A stretch of 64,000 nucleotides of DNA. Source: Enterobacter cloacae complex sp. R_G8 (GTDB lineage Bacteria > Pseudomonadota > Gammaproteobacteria > Enterobacterales > Enterobacteriaceae). Shown in pieces: positions 1 to 9,976 of the stretch (position 1 is the first letter of the stretch; each line of letters opens with the position of its first letter). Position numbers and translations under genes: made by a program. A model generated the notes under the pieces. That model was not told the DNA's origin. It worked only from the letters and a program-made list of their open reading frames with translations, and ran no database searches. Location: assembly GCF_024599795.1 (NCBI RefSeq), contig NZ_CP102246.1:1302001-1366000 (forward strand), read 5' to 3'.

Positions 1-677
1 CGGCGCTCAGCAAGGCCGATGTGGTGGTGGTGAACGGACTGGGGCTGGAGGGCTGGCTCGACCGGCTGGTGAAGGCTTCCGGATTTAAAGGCCAACTGGT
101 GGTGGCCTCAACCGGGGTGAAAACCCATACCCTGGAAGAAGACGGTAAAACCGTGACCGATCCGCATGCCTGGAACAGCGCGGCGAACGGGGCGCTTTAT
201 GCACAAAATATTCTGAACGGGCTGGTAAAAGCCGATCCTGAAGATAAGGCGGCGCTGGAGGCGACAGGTAAACCTTATATTGCGCAACTGACTCAACTGG
301 ACAACTGGGCCAAAACGCAATTCAGCCAGATCCCGCAGGCAAAACGTAAAGTGCTCACCAGCCATGACGCCTTCGGCTATTTCAGCCGCGCCTATGGCGT
401 GACCTTTATTGCGCCGCAGGGCTTGTCGTCAGAGAGCGAAGCCAGCGCGGCGCAGGTGGCTGAGATTATCAATCAGATAAAAGCGGACGGAGTGAAAACC
501 TGGTTTATGGAAAACCAGCTCGACCCACGCCTGGTTAAACAAATTGCCACGTCCACCGGTGCGCAGTCGGGGGGCGAACTTTACCCGGAGGCGCTGTCGG
601 CCAAAGGCGGCGTGGCGGATACTTACGTGAAGGCGTTTCGCCATAACGTGAATACCCTCGCCAGGAGCATGAAGTAA
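1..677 (+). CDS. Zn/Mn ABC transporter substrate-binding protein (5' truncated)
   Basis: The frame is open from base 3, so this is the C-terminal part of a gene starting upstream of the window. The visible part, about 225 residues, fits the cluster A-I metal-binding proteins (ZnuA/SitA/PsaA family) that capture Zn2+ or Mn2+ in the periplasm. Seen motifs are DPHAW (a His ligand), SHDAFGYFSRAYG (second His), FMENQLDP (Glu), and GGELYPEAL near the C-terminus, where many family members have an Asp ligand and this one has Glu. The permease and ATPase partners are not in the window. Metal preference cannot be decided from this fragment. A rho-independent terminator follows the stop codon, so it is the last gene of its transcription unit. 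Confidence 0.88.
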   Translation, partial: ALSKADVVVVNGLGLEGWLDRLVKASGFKGQLVVASTGVKTHTLEEDGKTVTDPHAWNSAANGALYAQNILNGLVKADPEDKAALEATGKPYIAQLTQLDNWAKTQFSQIPQAKRKVLTSHDAFGYFSRAYGVTFIAPQGLSSESEASAAQVAEIINQIKADGVKTWFMENQLDPRLVKQIATSTGAQSGGELYPEALSAKGGVADTYVKAFRHNVNTLARSMK

Positions 678-687
678 CCTTCTTCTC

Positions 688-714
688 AGCCGGTGCCTTC
701 GCATCGGCTTTTTT
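688..714 (+). terminator. Rho-independent terminator of the metal-binding protein gene
   Basis: An AGCCGgTGC / GCAtCGGCT stem with a CTTC loop is followed by six T residues, 10 bases after the stop codon. It separates the metal-transport gene from pncC. Confidence 0.85.
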
Positions 715-807
715 CTGAAGCCCCCTCGTAAAACATGATCCTCATCTCCATATCTGACGAGAAAGTGCTATCTTGTGCTGCACGTTTTTCTGATGCCCGG
801 AGCGAGA

Positions 808-1305
808 ATGACTGACCATGAATTGATGCAGCTTAGCGAAGTCGTAGGACTGGCGCTTAAGCAACGTGGCGCGACTATCACGACTGCCGAATCCTGTACC
901 GGTGGCTGGGTTGCTAAAGCGATTACCGATATTGCAGGCAGTTCCGCCTGGTTTGAACGCGGCTTTGTGACCTACAGTAACGAAGCTAAAGCGCAAATGA
1001 TTGGCGTGCACGAATCCACACTTGAACAGCATGGTGCGGTCAGCGAGCCGGTGGTGATTGAGATGGCAATTGGTGCGCTAAAAGCGGCGCGTGCGGATTA
1101 TGCCATTTCTATTAGCGGTATCGCGGGCCCGGACGGCGGCAGTGACGTGAAGCCTGTCGGCACCGTCTGGTTTGGTTTTGCCACCTCTAAAGGTGAGGGG
1201 ATCACTCGCCGGGAGTGCTTTAGCGGCGATCGTGAAAGCGTGCGTCGTCAGGCCACCGTTTATGCGTTAAAAACGCTCTGGCAACAATTTCTACAAAACA
1301 CTTGA
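808..1305 (+). CDS. pncC: Nicotinamide-nucleotide amidohydrolase PncC
   Basis: 165-aa CinA C-terminal domain protein, the E. coli PncC/YgaD orthologue. It deamidates nicotinamide mononucleotide to nicotinate mononucleotide in the pyridine nucleotide cycle in the cytoplasm. Diagnostic stretches are TTAESCTGGW near residue 30 (catalytic Ser), SGIAGPDGG and the C-terminal RRQAT helix. The start MTDHELM at 808 is chosen over an upstream in-frame codon at 775 because it matches the known N-terminus and has a GGAG about 6 bases upstream. Its stop codon (1303-1305) overlaps the -35 element of the recA promoter, so pncC directly abuts recA control sequence, as in E. coli. Confidence 0.96.
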   Translation: MTDHELMQLSEVVGLALKQRGATITTAESCTGGWVAKAITDIAGSSAWFERGFVTYSNEAKAQMIGVHESTLEQHGAVSEPVVIEMAIGALKAARADYAISISGIAGPDGGSDVKPVGTVWFGFATSKGEGITRRECFSGDRESVRRQATVYALKTLWQQFLQNT

Positions 1306-1329
1306 TACTGTATGACCATACAGTATAAT
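1302..1329 (+). promoter_or_regulatory. recA promoter with LexA (SOS) box
   Basis: A -35 TTGATA (1302-1307) and -10 TATAAT (1324-1329) are separated by 16 bp. Between them lies the LexA operator TACTGTATGACCATACAGTA (1306-1325), a CTGT-N8-ACAG palindrome differing by one base from the E. coli recA operator as I recall it. LexA binding would occlude RNA polymerase, giving SOS induction of recA and, by readthrough, recX. Confidence 0.95.
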
Positions 1330-1358
1330 TGCACCAACAGAACAGAAATCCACGGTGA

Positions 1359-2453
<1,095 letters not shown>

Positions 2454-2471
2454 GGCTTTCGTTTAAAAATG

Positions 2472-2496
2472 AAGGGCTGCTGATGCGGCCCTTTTT
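2472..2496 (+). terminator. recA terminator (probably leaky)
   Basis: A stem of AAGGGC-T-GC with GC-G-GCCCTT around a TGAT loop, then five T. It lies between recA and recX, where in E. coli an equivalent hairpin allows partial readthrough that limits RecX relative to RecA. Confidence 0.8.
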
Positions 2497-2521
2497 GCAT
2501 TTCTGAACCAGCAGGTTTTTT

Positions 2522-3022
2522 ATGAGTGAATCCACAACGCGTCGACCCGCTTATGCGCGATTACTGGACCGCGCGGTGCGGATCCTTGCCGTGCGTGACC
2601 ACAGTGAACAAGAGCTGCGGCGTAAACTGTCGGCCCCGGTGATGGGTAAAAATGGGCCGGAAGAGATTGATGCCACCGCGGAAGATTATGACCGGGTGAT
2701 TGCCTGGTGCTATGAGCATCACTATCTGGATGATGACCGTTTTGCTTCCCGGTTCCTGGCCAGCCGTGGCCGTAAGGGATACGGTCCGGCGCGTATCCGT
2801 CAGGAGTTGAACCAGAAGGGCGTTGCCCGTGAGTCCATTGAAAAAGCGATGCGCGACTGTGACACGGACTGGTGTGCGCTGGCAAAAGAGCAGGCGATTC
2901 GTAAATACGGTGAACCGCTGCCGCGTGAATTTTCAGAAAAAGTCAAAATCCAGCGCTTTTTGCTCTACCGCGGCTTTCTGATGGAAGATATTCAGGATAT
3001 CTGGCGTAATTTTGCCGATTGA
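2522..3022 (+). CDS. recX: Recombination regulatory protein RecX
   Basis: 166-aa RecX, composed of three-helix repeats. Seen are the N-terminal [14 protein letters not shown] helix, the [16 protein letters not shown] segment and the C-terminal FLLYRGF...IQDIW region. It binds within the RecA filament groove and inhibits RecA ATPase and strand exchange. It lies 68 bp downstream of recA with only the recA terminator between them and no clear promoter of its own, so expression most likely follows SOS-induced readthrough. Start at ATG 2522, preceded by GCAGG. Confidence 0.96.
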   Translation: MSESTTRRPAYARLLDRAVRILAVRDHSEQELRRKLSAPVMGKNGPEEIDATAEDYDRVIAWCYEHHYLDDDRFASRFLASRGRKGYGPARIRQELNQKGVARESIEKAMRDCDTDWCALAKEQAIRKYGEPLPREFSEKVKIQRFLLYRGFLMEDIQDIWRNFAD

Positions 3023-3153
3023 ACGCATGCGGGATTTTACTTCCCACCAAAGAAAACTTATCTTATTCCCACTTTTTCCAGTAGCAGGTCTGTCCAGGGG
3101 TTTACCGATACCGGCTTGCTACGACATTTCGTTAGCTTGATTTCAGGATAATT

Positions 3154-5781
3154 ATGAGCAAGAGCACCGCTGAGATCCGTCAGGCGTTTCTCGATTTTTT
3201 CCATAGTAAGGGACACCAGGTTGTTGCCAGCAGCTCCCTGGTACCGAACAACGACCCAACTCTGCTGTTTACCAACGCCGGGATGAACCAGTTCAAGGAT
3301 GTGTTCCTTGGTCTCGACAAGCGTAATTATTCCCGCGCCACAACCTCACAGCGTTGCGTGCGTGCGGGCGGTAAACACAACGACCTGGAAAACGTCGGTT
3401 ACACCGCGCGCCACCATACCTTCTTCGAAATGCTGGGTAACTTCAGCTTCGGTGACTATTTCAAACACGATGCGATTCAATACGCGTGGGAACTGCTGAC
3501 CGGTGAAAACTGGTTCAACCTGCCGAAAGAGCGTCTGTGGGTTACCGTCTATGAAACCGATGACGAAGCCTACGAAATCTGGGAAAAAGAAGTCGGTATC
3601 CCGCGCGAACGTATTATTCGCATCGGTGATAACAAAGGCGCACCTTACGCGTCTGACAACTTCTGGCAGATGGGTGACACCGGCCCTTGCGGTCCGTGCA
3701 CCGAGATCTTCTACGATCACGGCGACCACATCTGGGGTGGCCCTCCAGGCAGCCCGGAAGAAGACGGCGATCGCTACATTGAGATCTGGAACATCGTCTT
3801 CATGCAGTTCAACCGTCAGGCCGACGGCACCATGGAGCCGCTGCCGAAGCCGTCCGTGGATACCGGTATGGGCCTGGAGCGTATTGCGGCTGTGCTGCAG
3901 CATGTTAACTCCAACTACGAAATTGATCTGTTCAGCACCCTGATCAAAGCCGTTGCAGAAGTGACCGGCGCGACCGATCTGAACAACAAATCACTGCGCG
4001 TAATCGCAGACCATATCCGTTCCTGTGCGTTCCTGATTGCGGACGGCGTTATTCCGTCGAATGAAAACCGTGGCTATGTGCTGCGTCGTATCATTCGTCG
4101 TGCTATCCGTCACGGCAACATGCTGGGCGCGAAGGACACCTTCTTCTATAAGCTCGTTGGGCCACTGATTGGCGTAATGGGTTCTGCAGGTGACGAGCTG
4201 AAACGCCAGCAGGCGCAGGTTGAGCAAGTTCTGAAGACTGAAGAAGAGCAGTTTGCACGTACACTGGAGCGCGGTCTGGCGCTGCTGGATGAAGAACTCG
4301 CTAAGCTTAAGGGCGACACGCTGGATGGCGAAACCGCCTTCCGCCTGTACGACACTTACGGCTTCCCGGTTGACCTGACGGCGGACGTTTGCCGAGAGCG
4401 CAACATCAAAGTGGACGAAGCGGGCTTTGAAGCGGCGATGGAAGAGCAGCGTCGTCGTGCGCGTGAGTCCAGCGGTTTTGGCGCAGACTACAACGCGATG
4501 ATCCGCGTGGACAGCGCGTCTGAATTCAAAGGCTATGAAGCACTGGAACTGACCGGCAAAGTGACCGCCCTGTTTGTTGACGGCAAAGCCGTGGAGAGCA
4601 TCAGCGCAGGTCAGGATGCGGTTGTCATTCTGGATAAAACCCCGTTCTATGCGGAATCCGGTGGTCAGGTTGGCGATAAAGGCGAACTGAAAGGCAACGG
4701 TTTCAGCTTCAGCGTGAGCGACACCCAGAAATACGGCCAGGCGATTGGTCATCTGGGTAAACTGGTTTCAGGCTCCCTGAAAGTGGGCGAGGGCGTTCAG
4801 GCTAATGTCGACGAAGCGCGTCGTGCACGCATCCGTCTGAACCACTCGGCAACGCACCTGATGCACGCTGCACTGCGTGAGGTTCTGGGAACGCATGTTG
4901 CACAGAAAGGTTCTCTGGTTAACGACAAAGTGCTGCGTTTCGACTTCTCGCATTTTGAAGCGATGAAACCGTCTGAAATCCGTGCGGTGGAAGATCTGGT
5001 GAACGCGCAAATCCGCCGTAACCTGCCAATCGAAACCCACATTATGGATCTCGACGCGGCGAAGAAAAAAGGTGCGATGGCCCTGTTTGGTGAGAAATAT
5101 GACGACCGTGTTCGCGTATTGAGCATGGGCGACTTCTCTACCGAGCTCTGCGGTGGTACTCACGCATCACGTACCGGTGATATTGGTCTGTTCCGCATCG
5201 TTTCCGAATCCGGGACGGCGGCAGGGGTACGTCGTATTGAAGCGGTGACCGGTGAAGGCGCGATTGCCAGCCTGCATGCGCAGAGCGACCAGTTGCACGA
5301 CATTGCGCAGCTGTTGAAAGGCGATACCCAGAACCTGGGCGAGAAAGTGCGTGTTGCGCTGGATCGCACCCGCCAGCTGGAAAAAGAGCTGCAGCAGCTC
5401 AAAGAGCAGGCTGCGGCGCAGGAGAGTGCAAACCTCTCCAGCAAGGCTGTAGACATTAAGGGCGTTAAACTGCTTGTCAGCGATCTGGCAGGTGTTGAGC
5501 CTAAGATGCTGCGTACCATGGTCGACGATCTGAAGAACCAGCTTGGTTCGACAGTTATTGTGCTGGCAACGGTGGCAGAAGGTAAGGTTTCTCTGATTGC
5601 GGGCGTCTCTAAGGATGTGACCGACCGCGTTAAAGCAGGGGAATTGATTGGTATGGTCGCCCAGCAGGTGGGTGGCAAAGGTGGCGGTCGTCCGGACATG
5701 GCGCAAGCCGGTGGTACGGATGCGGCGGCACTTCCTGCGGCATTGGCCAGCGTTGAAAGCTGGGTAAGCGCGAAACTGTAA
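3154..5781 (+). CDS. alaS: Alanyl-tRNA synthetase
   Basis: 875-aa class II aminoacyl-tRNA synthetase that charges tRNA-Ala and edits mischarged Ser/Gly. The N-terminal catalytic core begins [18 protein letters not shown]; motif 2 region includes [19 protein letters not shown] and [15 protein letters not shown]. The editing domain carries HSATH near residues 565-569 and the CGGTH pair about 100 residues later, which ligate zinc. The C-terminal part has a Q/E-rich coiled coil ([16 protein letters not shown]) and the C-Ala domain ending in [15 protein letters not shown]. Full length compared with E. coli (876). It has its own 5' region of 131 bp after recX. Confidence 0.99.
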   Translation: MSKSTAEIRQAFLDFFHSKGHQVVASSSLVPNNDPTLLFTNAGMNQFKDVFLGLDKRNYSRATTSQRCVRAGGKHNDLENVGYTARHHTFFEMLGNFSFGDYFKHDAIQYAWELLTGENWFNLPKERLWVTVYETDDEAYEIWEKEVGIPRERIIRIGDNKGAPYASDNFWQMGDTGPCGPCTEIFYDHGDHIWGGPPGSPEEDGDRYIEIWNIVFMQFNRQADGTMEPLPKPSVDTGMGLERIAAVLQHVNSNYEIDLFSTLIKAVAEVTGATDLNNKSLRVIADHIRSCAFLIADGVIPSNENRGYVLRRIIRRAIRHGNMLGAKDTFFYKLVGPLIGVMGSAGDELKRQQAQVEQVLKTEEEQFARTLERGLALLDEELAKLKGDTLDGETAFRLYDTYGFPVDLTADVCRERNIKVDEAGFEAAMEEQRRRARESSGFGADYNAMIRVDSASEFKGYEALELTGKVTALFVDGKAVESISAGQDAVVILDKTPFYAESGGQVGDKGELKGNGFSFSVSDTQKYGQAIGHLGKLVSGSLKVGEGVQANVDEARRARIRLNHSATHLMHAALREVLGTHVAQKGSLVNDKVLRFDFSHFEAMKPSEIRAVEDLVNAQIRRNLPIETHIMDLDAAKKKGAMALFGEKYDDRVRVLSMGDFSTELCGGTHASRTGDIGLFRIVSESGTAAGVRRIEAVTGEGAIASLHAQSDQLHDIAQLLKGDTQNLGEKVRVALDRTRQLEKELQQLKEQAAAQESANLSSKAVDIKGVKLLVSDLAGVEPKMLRTMVDDLKNQLGSTVIVLATVAEGKVSLIAGVSKDVTDRVKAGELIGMVAQQVGGKGGGRPDMAQAGGTDAAALPAALASVESWVSAKL

Positions 5782-5799
5782 TAACTACAAAGCACAAAC

Positions 5800-5833
5800 A
5801 GACGCCATAGCGGTAACGTTATGGCGTCTTGTT
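5800..5833 (+). terminator. Terminator after alaS
   Basis: A perfect 10-bp inverted repeat AGACGCCATA / TATGGCGTCT with a 10-base loop, followed by TGTT. The T-run is short, so efficiency is uncertain. Confidence 0.65.
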
Positions 5834-5935
5834 CACTGCACTATCGATAACGATAAAGTCAGGTTGAGTTTGTGTATATCGGCTAAACTTACGTTTAACA
5901 GAATGTGATGCCGTGACTGCTTACACTTTACGTGT

Positions 5936-5965
5936 TTGTCATCGCTTACTTTTTGGCGTTATATG
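5936..5965 (+). promoter_or_regulatory. Candidate csrA promoter
   Basis: TTGTCA (5936-5941) and TATATG (5960-5965) are spaced 18 bp, about 60 bases before the csrA start. E. coli csrA is read from several promoters in this interval; this is the only one I would propose from sequence. Confidence 0.4.
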
Positions 5966-6022
5966 ATGGATAATGCCGGGATACAAGAGACCCGACTCTT
6001 TTAATCTTTCAAGGAGCAAAGA

Positions 6023-6208
6023 ATGCTGATTCTGACTCGTCGAGTTGGTGAGACCCTCATGATTGGGGATGAGGTCACCGTGACAGTTTTAGGGGTGAAG
6101 GGTAACCAGGTACGTATTGGTGTTAACGCTCCTAAAGAAGTATCTGTCCACCGTGAAGAGATCTACCAGCGTATCCAGGCTGAAAAATCCCAGCAGTCCA
6201 GTTACTGA
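6023..6208 (+). CDS. csrA: Carbon storage regulator CsrA
   Basis: 61-aa RNA-binding dimer that recognises GGA motifs in mRNA leaders and represses or activates translation of glycogen, motility and biofilm genes. The N-terminal [16 protein letters not shown] strand carrying the RNA-binding Arg residues, and the [22 protein letters not shown] core, match E. coli CsrA throughout. A strong AAGGAG lies 6 bases before the ATG. It sits alone between alaS and tRNA-Ser, as in E. coli. Relevant to this window because CsrA commonly controls biofilm functions, and a large adhesin locus is present at the other end; any direct link is inference. Confidence 0.99.
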
Positions 6209-6215
6209 TATTATC

Positions 6216-6239
6216 GCGTCTCGCTGTCGGGCGAGACGC
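6216..6239 (+). terminator. Hairpin after csrA
   Basis: A perfect 9-bp stem GCGTCTCGC / GCGAGACGC with loop TGTCGG starts 7 bases after the csrA stop. The downstream sequence is only moderately T-rich (CCTCTTGTCATTTTT). Confidence 0.6.
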
Positions 6240-6551
6240 AACCCCTCTTGTCATTTTTCCTGCTCAAAGTTACCGTTTAATTTCAATCGCTCTCTTTTTA
6301 ACCACTCCGTTACCCTTAACTCGTCGCAACACCGCCATTTCTGCACAGGTTTTCTGTGAAGATGCCAGCAAAATCCGCTTATAAAACACCCTCTTTGCGG
6401 CTTTTACATGCGAATTGCCTGTGATTTGTGCAAACGATAAAAGCTTTTGGAAAATTGTTTGACTTATAAGTCCCAGAAAGTAATATATGCGCCACGCAGC
6501 GACGAGAAGCTCTTAACGAGTCACTCGAAGCACTCGAAAGAGGCGTTGTGT
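6240..6551. other. Gene-free interval between csrA and the tRNA array
   Basis: About 310 bp without a plausible gene. It holds the tRNA-operon promoter at 6459-6486 and an AT-rich upstream stretch. The open frames crossing it on the minus strand are translations of tRNA antisense sequence. Confidence 0.7.
6459..6486 (+). promoter_or_regulatory. Promoter of the tRNA-Ser/tRNA-Arg operon
   Basis: TTGACT (6459-6464) and TAATAT (6481-6486) are 16 bp apart, followed by a GC-rich discriminator (GCGCC), the signature of stringently controlled stable-RNA promoters. The region upstream is A/T-rich. The first tRNA begins about 60 bases downstream. Confidence 0.75.
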
Positions 6552-6644
6552 GGTGAGGTGGCCGAGAGGCTGAAGGCGCTCCCCTGCTAAGGGAGTATGC
6601 GGTCAAAAGCTGCATCCGGGGTTCGAATCCCCGCCTCACCGCCA
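6552..6644 (+). tRNA. serV: tRNA-Ser (GCU)
   Basis: 93-nt class II tRNA with a GGTGAGG / CCTCACC acceptor stem, anticodon GCT in the CCCTGCTAAGGG arm, a long variable arm (TATGCGGTCAAAAGCTGCATC), the GGTTCGAATCC T-arm and an encoded GCCA end. It corresponds to E. coli serV in sequence and position. Confidence 0.98.
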
Positions 6645-6648
6645 TTTT

Positions 6649-6725
6649 GCATCCGTAGCTCAGCTGGATAGAGTACTCGGCTACGAACCGAGCGGTCGGA
6701 GGTTCGAATCCTCCCGGATGCACCA
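6649..6725 (+). tRNA. tRNA-Arg (ACG), copy 1
   Basis: 77 nt with acceptor GCATCCG / CGGATGC, anticodon loop CTACGAA (ACG, wobble A normally deaminated to inosine), GGTTCGAATCC T-arm and encoded CCA. Only 4 nt separate it from tRNA-Ser. First of four identical copies (argV/Y/Z/Q set). Confidence 0.98.
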
Positions 6726-6789
6726 TCTATTACTTCATATTGCTTTAGAAGTGATATGAATATCGAGCAGTACAGTAGTAAATCCCGAT

Positions 6790-6866
6790 GCATCCGTAGC
6801 TCAGCTGGATAGAGTACTCGGCTACGAACCGAGCGGTCGGAGGTTCGAATCCTCCCGGATGCACCA
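6790..6866 (+). tRNA. tRNA-Arg (ACG), copy 2
   Basis: Identical in sequence to copy 1, 64 nt downstream of it. Part of the same co-transcribed array; the spacer has no resemblance to the two later spacers except at its very 3' end. Confidence 0.98.
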
Positions 6867-6895
6867 TTTACTATTTCTGAAAGCAGTACCCTGAT

Positions 6896-6972
6896 GCATC
6901 CGTAGCTCAGCTGGATAGAGTACTCGGCTACGAACCGAGCGGTCGGAGGTTCGAATCCTCCCGGATGCACCA
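6896..6972 (+). tRNA. tRNA-Arg (ACG), copy 3
   Basis: Identical to copy 1. The 29-nt spacer before it is closely similar to the spacer before copy 4, pointing to a recent tandem duplication of a tRNA-plus-spacer unit of 106 bp. Confidence 0.98.
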
Positions 6973-7001
6973 TTTACTGTTTCTAAAAGCATTTCCCCGA
7001 T

Positions 7002-7078
7002 GCATCCGTAGCTCAGCTGGATAGAGTACTCGGCTACGAACCGAGCGGTCGGAGGTTCGAATCCTCCCGGATGCACCA
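7002..7078 (+). tRNA. tRNA-Arg (ACG), copy 4
   Basis: Identical to copy 1; last of the array. No clear intrinsic terminator is visible between it and yqaB. Confidence 0.98.
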
Positions 7079-7203
7079 TCTCTTCTGTTGTTCCCTTCGA
7101 TGTTTAGTTCTTAATCACTCTCGTTGTTATCACTTCGCAATCAGCGACAAAAACCCCCGTTTACGATAAAGTAATCCTTTGTTAATCGGTTAGCGAGAGC
7201 ACG

Positions 7204-7770
7204 ATGTACGCACAGTATGACGGTTTGATCTTCGATATGGATGGCACCTTGCTGGATACCGAACCCACGCACCGTAAAGCCTGGACAGACGTCCTTGGTC
7301 GTTACGGTATGCGCTTCGATCTCCAGGCGATGATTGCCCTCAACGGATCCCCTACCTGGCGTATCGCACAGGCCGTCATTGAGCTTAATCAGGCCGATCT
7401 CGACCCGCACCTGCTGGCGCGCGAAAAAACCGATGCAGTCAAAGCAATGCTGCTGGACACCGTGCGGCCTCTGCCGCTTGTTGAGGTGGTAAAAGCGTGG
7501 CACGGACGTCGCCCGATGTCGGTTGGCACGGGCAGCGAAAGTGCCATTGCCGAAGCGCTACTCAACCATCTTGGCCTGCGCCACTATTTTTCTGCTGTGG
7601 TTGCCGCCGATCATGTTAAAAATCACAAACCCGCACCGGACACCTTTCTGCTTTGCGCAGAACGAATGGGGGTGTCGGCAGCGAAATGCGTTGTGTTTGA
7701 AGATGCTGACTTTGGCATTCAGGCCGCGCGTGCAGCCGGAATGGATGCTGTGGATGTGCGCTTACTGTGA
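7204..7770 (+). CDS. yqaB: Fructose-1-phosphate / 6-phosphogluconate phosphatase YqaB
   Basis: 188-aa HAD-superfamily phosphatase, same length as E. coli YqaB, which dephosphorylates small phosphosugars. Motif I is FDMDGTLLDTE with nucleophile Asp11 and acid/base Asp13; motif II region is SVGTGSES; motif III Lys is in HVKNHKPAPDTFL; motif IV is VFEDADFGI. The helical cap between motifs I and II marks subclass IA. Start at ATG 7204, preceded by GCGAGAG. Its last four bases overlap the GTG start of yqaA, so the two are translationally coupled. Confidence 0.95.
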   Translation: MYAQYDGLIFDMDGTLLDTEPTHRKAWTDVLGRYGMRFDLQAMIALNGSPTWRIAQAVIELNQADLDPHLLAREKTDAVKAMLLDTVRPLPLVEVVKAWHGRRPMSVGTGSESAIAEALLNHLGLRHYFSAVVAADHVKNHKPAPDTFLLCAERMGVSAAKCVVFEDADFGIQAARAAGMDAVDVRLL

Positions 7771-8195
7771 GTGACGCGCTGTCACTTTTATCATTATTCG
7801 CCAGCAGTTTTTTAAGCGCTACGCTCTTACCGGGAAATTCGGAAGTGGTGCTGGTGGCGATGCTGTTGTCTGGCGTGAGTCAGCCCTGGTTGCTGGTGTT
7901 AATAGCAACAATGGGTAATAGCCTTGGAGGGCTGACTAACGTTATTCTTGGGCGTTTCTTTCCGCTGCGTGAAAAATCGCGCAGGCAGGAAAAGGCAGTC
8001 GGCTGGCTAAAACGCTATGGCGCTGCCACGCTGTTATTAAGCTGGATGCCTGTAATAGGCGATTTACTGTGTCTGCTGGCGGGATGGATGCGCATCTCCT
8101 GGGGGCCGGTGCTCTTTTTTTTGTGCCTTGGCAAGGCGTTGCGCTATGTTCTTGTGGCGTGGGCAACACTACAGGGTATGACGTGGTGGCACTAA
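7767..8195 (+). CDS. yqaA: Inner-membrane protein YqaA (DedA/VTT-like)
   Basis: 142-aa membrane protein with about four hydrophobic segments (near residues 5-25, 35-60, 88-110 and 115-138). It fits the YqaA group of the SNARE-associated/DedA-like proteins, with conserved LPGNSEVVL and NSLGGLTN stretches that may form re-entrant loops. DedA proteins flip or scramble lipids; YqaA itself has no proven function that I know of. GTG start overlaps the yqaB stop (GTGA), and the pair is conserved in E. coli. Confidence 0.92.
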   Translation: MSDALSLLSLFASSFLSATLLPGNSEVVLVAMLLSGVSQPWLLVLIATMGNSLGGLTNVILGRFFPLREKSRRQEKAVGWLKRYGAATLLLSWMPVIGDLLCLLAGWMRISWGPVLFFLCLGKALRYVLVAWATLQGMTWWH

Positions 8196-8278
8196 TTGGT
8201 GGAATGAATACGCGACCTTCAATCGTCAACCATTACAATTATGCTGAGTAACATTACTTTGACAGGCGGGAGGTCAAT

Positions 8279-9823
8279 TTGATCCCGGACGTATCACAGG
8301 CGCTGGCCTGGCTGGAAAAACACCCTCAGGCACTGAAGGGTATTCAGCGTGGTCTTGAGCGTGAAACGCTGCGCGTAAACGCGGATGGCAGCTTAGCGAC
8401 GACGGGTCACCCGAAGGCGTTAGGCTCGGCGCTGACACATAAATGGATCACTACCGATTTCGCTGAAGCACTGCTGGAGTTTATCACTCCGGTGGACGGT
8501 GATATTGATCATATGCTGACGATTTTGCGCGATATCCATCGCTACACCGCCCGTAATATGGGTGATGAGCGCATGTGGCCGCTCAGCATGCCCTGCTATA
8601 TTGAGCAAGGGCAGGAGATTGAGCTGGCGCAATACGGCACCTCGAATATCGGTCGACTGAAAACGCTATATCGCGAGGGTCTGAAAAACCGCTACGGCGC
8701 GTTGATGCAGACGATCTCAGGCGTACATTACAATTTCTCGTTGCCGATGGCTTTCTGGCAGGCGAAATGCGGTGAAACGGATAAGGACGCGATCTCCGCG
8801 GGCTACTTCCGCCTGATCCGCAACTATTACCGTTTTGGCTGGGTTATTCCTTATCTGTTTGGTGCATCGCCGGCAATATGCTCCTCGTTCCTGCAGGGGA
8901 AACCGACGACGCTGCCGTTCGAGAAGACCGAGTGCGGGATGTACTATCTGCCGTACGCCACCTCTCTGCGCCTCAGCGATCTTGGCTATACCAATAAATC
9001 GCAAAGCAATCTCGGTATTACGTTTAACGAATTGCAGGAATATGTGGCAGGATTGAAGCGGGCGATCAAAACCCCGTCGGAAGAGTACGAGAAAATCGGC
9101 CTCGAAAAAGACGGCAAACGTCTGCAAATCAACAGCAATGTGCTGCAGATTGAAAACGAACTGTACGCACCAATTCGTCCGAAGCGTGTGACGCGTAGCG
9201 GGGAAACCCCGTCGGATGCGCTGCAGCGCGGCGGGATCGAATACATTGAAGTGCGCTCACTGGATATCAACCCGTTCTCGCCGGTTGGTGTTGATGAGCA
9301 GCAGGTTCGCTTCCTGGATCTGTTTATGGTCTGGTGTGTGCTGGCCGATGCGCCGGAAATGAGTTCAGACGAACTGCTCTGTACCCGCACTAACTGGAAC
9401 CGCGTGATTCTCGAAGGACGCAAACCGGGCCTGACGTTGGGTATTGGCTGTGAAACGGCGCAGTTCCCGCTGCCGAAAGTGGGTAAAGATCTGTTCCGCG
9501 ACCTGAAGCGCGTGGCCCAGACAATGGACAGCCTTTACGGTGGCGAAGCGTATCAACAGGTCTGCGACCAGCTGGTGGAATGCTTCGATAACCCGGAGCT
9601 GACTTTCTCAGCGCGTATTCTGCGTTCTATGATTGATCAGGGCATCGGCGGAACAGGGCGTGCCCTCTGTGCGGAGTACCGTGAGATGCTGATGCATGAG
9701 CCATTAGAGATCCTGAGCGAAGCGGATTTTGTCGCGGAACGGGATGCGTCTGTTGTACGTCAGAAAGAGGTTGAAGCGGCAGATACGGAGTCGTTTGACG
9801 CGTTTCTGGCAAGGCAGGCTTAA
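8279..9823 (+). CDS. gshA: Glutamate-cysteine ligase GshA
   Basis: 514-aa class 1 glutamate-cysteine ligase, the first and rate-limiting enzyme of glutathione synthesis in the cytoplasm (ATP-dependent joining of Cys to the gamma-carboxyl of Glu; feedback-inhibited by glutathione in the family). Near-identical to E. coli GshA over its length, including [31 protein letters not shown] and [16 protein letters not shown]. The start codon is TTG at 8279, also used in E. coli, preceded by a good GGAGGT at 8270-8275. The E. coli protein has a few extra residues near position 165 that are absent here. Confidence 0.98.
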   Translation: MIPDVSQALAWLEKHPQALKGIQRGLERETLRVNADGSLATTGHPKALGSALTHKWITTDFAEALLEFITPVDGDIDHMLTILRDIHRYTARNMGDERMWPLSMPCYIEQGQEIELAQYGTSNIGRLKTLYREGLKNRYGALMQTISGVHYNFSLPMAFWQAKCGETDKDAISAGYFRLIRNYYRFGWVIPYLFGASPAICSSFLQGKPTTLPFEKTECGMYYLPYATSLRLSDLGYTNKSQSNLGITFNELQEYVAGLKRAIKTPSEEYEKIGLEKDGKRLQINSNVLQIENELYAPIRPKRVTRSGETPSDALQRGGIEYIEVRSLDINPFSPVGVDEQQVRFLDLFMVWCVLADAPEMSSDELLCTRTNWNRVILEGRKPGLTLGIGCETAQFPLPKVGKDLFRDLKRVAQTMDSLYGGEAYQQVCDQLVECFDNPELTFSARILRSMIDQGIGGTGRALCAEYREMLMHEPLEILSEADFVAERDASVVRQKEVEAADTESFDAFLARQA

Positions 9824-9832
9824 GCAGAAAAG

Positions 9833-9906
9833 AAAAAGGCCACATCGCTGTGGCCAAAATATACATCTCTGAATTCAGGGATGATGATAACAAATGCGCG
9901 TCTTTC
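9833..9906 (-). ncRNA. micA: MicA small RNA
   Basis: About 74 nt, read from the minus strand: it begins GAAAGACGCGCATTTGTTAT, continues through the conserved CATCATCCCTGAATTCAG core that base-pairs with ompA and other porin mRNAs, and ends in a perfect GGCCACA / TGTGGCC terminator hairpin followed by five T. It lies in the gshA-luxS interval divergent from luxS, as in E. coli. Hfq-dependent repressor of outer-membrane protein synthesis under envelope stress. Being opposite to the luxS leader, it can also pair with longer luxS transcripts. Confidence 0.95.
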
Positions 9907-9912
9907 ATATAC

Positions 9913-9940
9913 TCAGACGTGCATTCTGTAGAAGAGTTCA
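9913..9940 (-). promoter_or_regulatory. Sigma-E-type promoter of micA
   Basis: On the minus strand, GAACTC (9934-9939) and GTCTGA (9913-9918 plus flank) are spaced about 15 bp, matching the sigma-E GAACTT / TCTGA pattern, with transcription predicted to start about 7 bases downstream at the MicA 5' end (9906). Confidence 0.8.
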
Positions 9941-9976
9941 GTTTATTTTAAAAAAAATCACTATCGGAGGTGACGT

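Noticed and set aside
6649..7078. Regularly spaced identical repeats suggesting a CRISPR-like array
   Set aside because: Each repeat is a complete 77-nt tRNA-Arg with CCA end; spacing is irregular for the first interval and there are no cas genes.
6379..7079. Minus-strand open frames starting [19 protein letters not shown], repeated several times
   Set aside because: They are antisense translations of the tRNA-Arg genes, a well-known annotation artefact; no ribosome sites and exact coincidence with the tRNA copies.
9838..9854. Hairpin after gshA as a plus-strand gshA terminator
   Set aside because: On the plus strand it is followed by A residues, not T. It is the terminator of micA on the minus strand.
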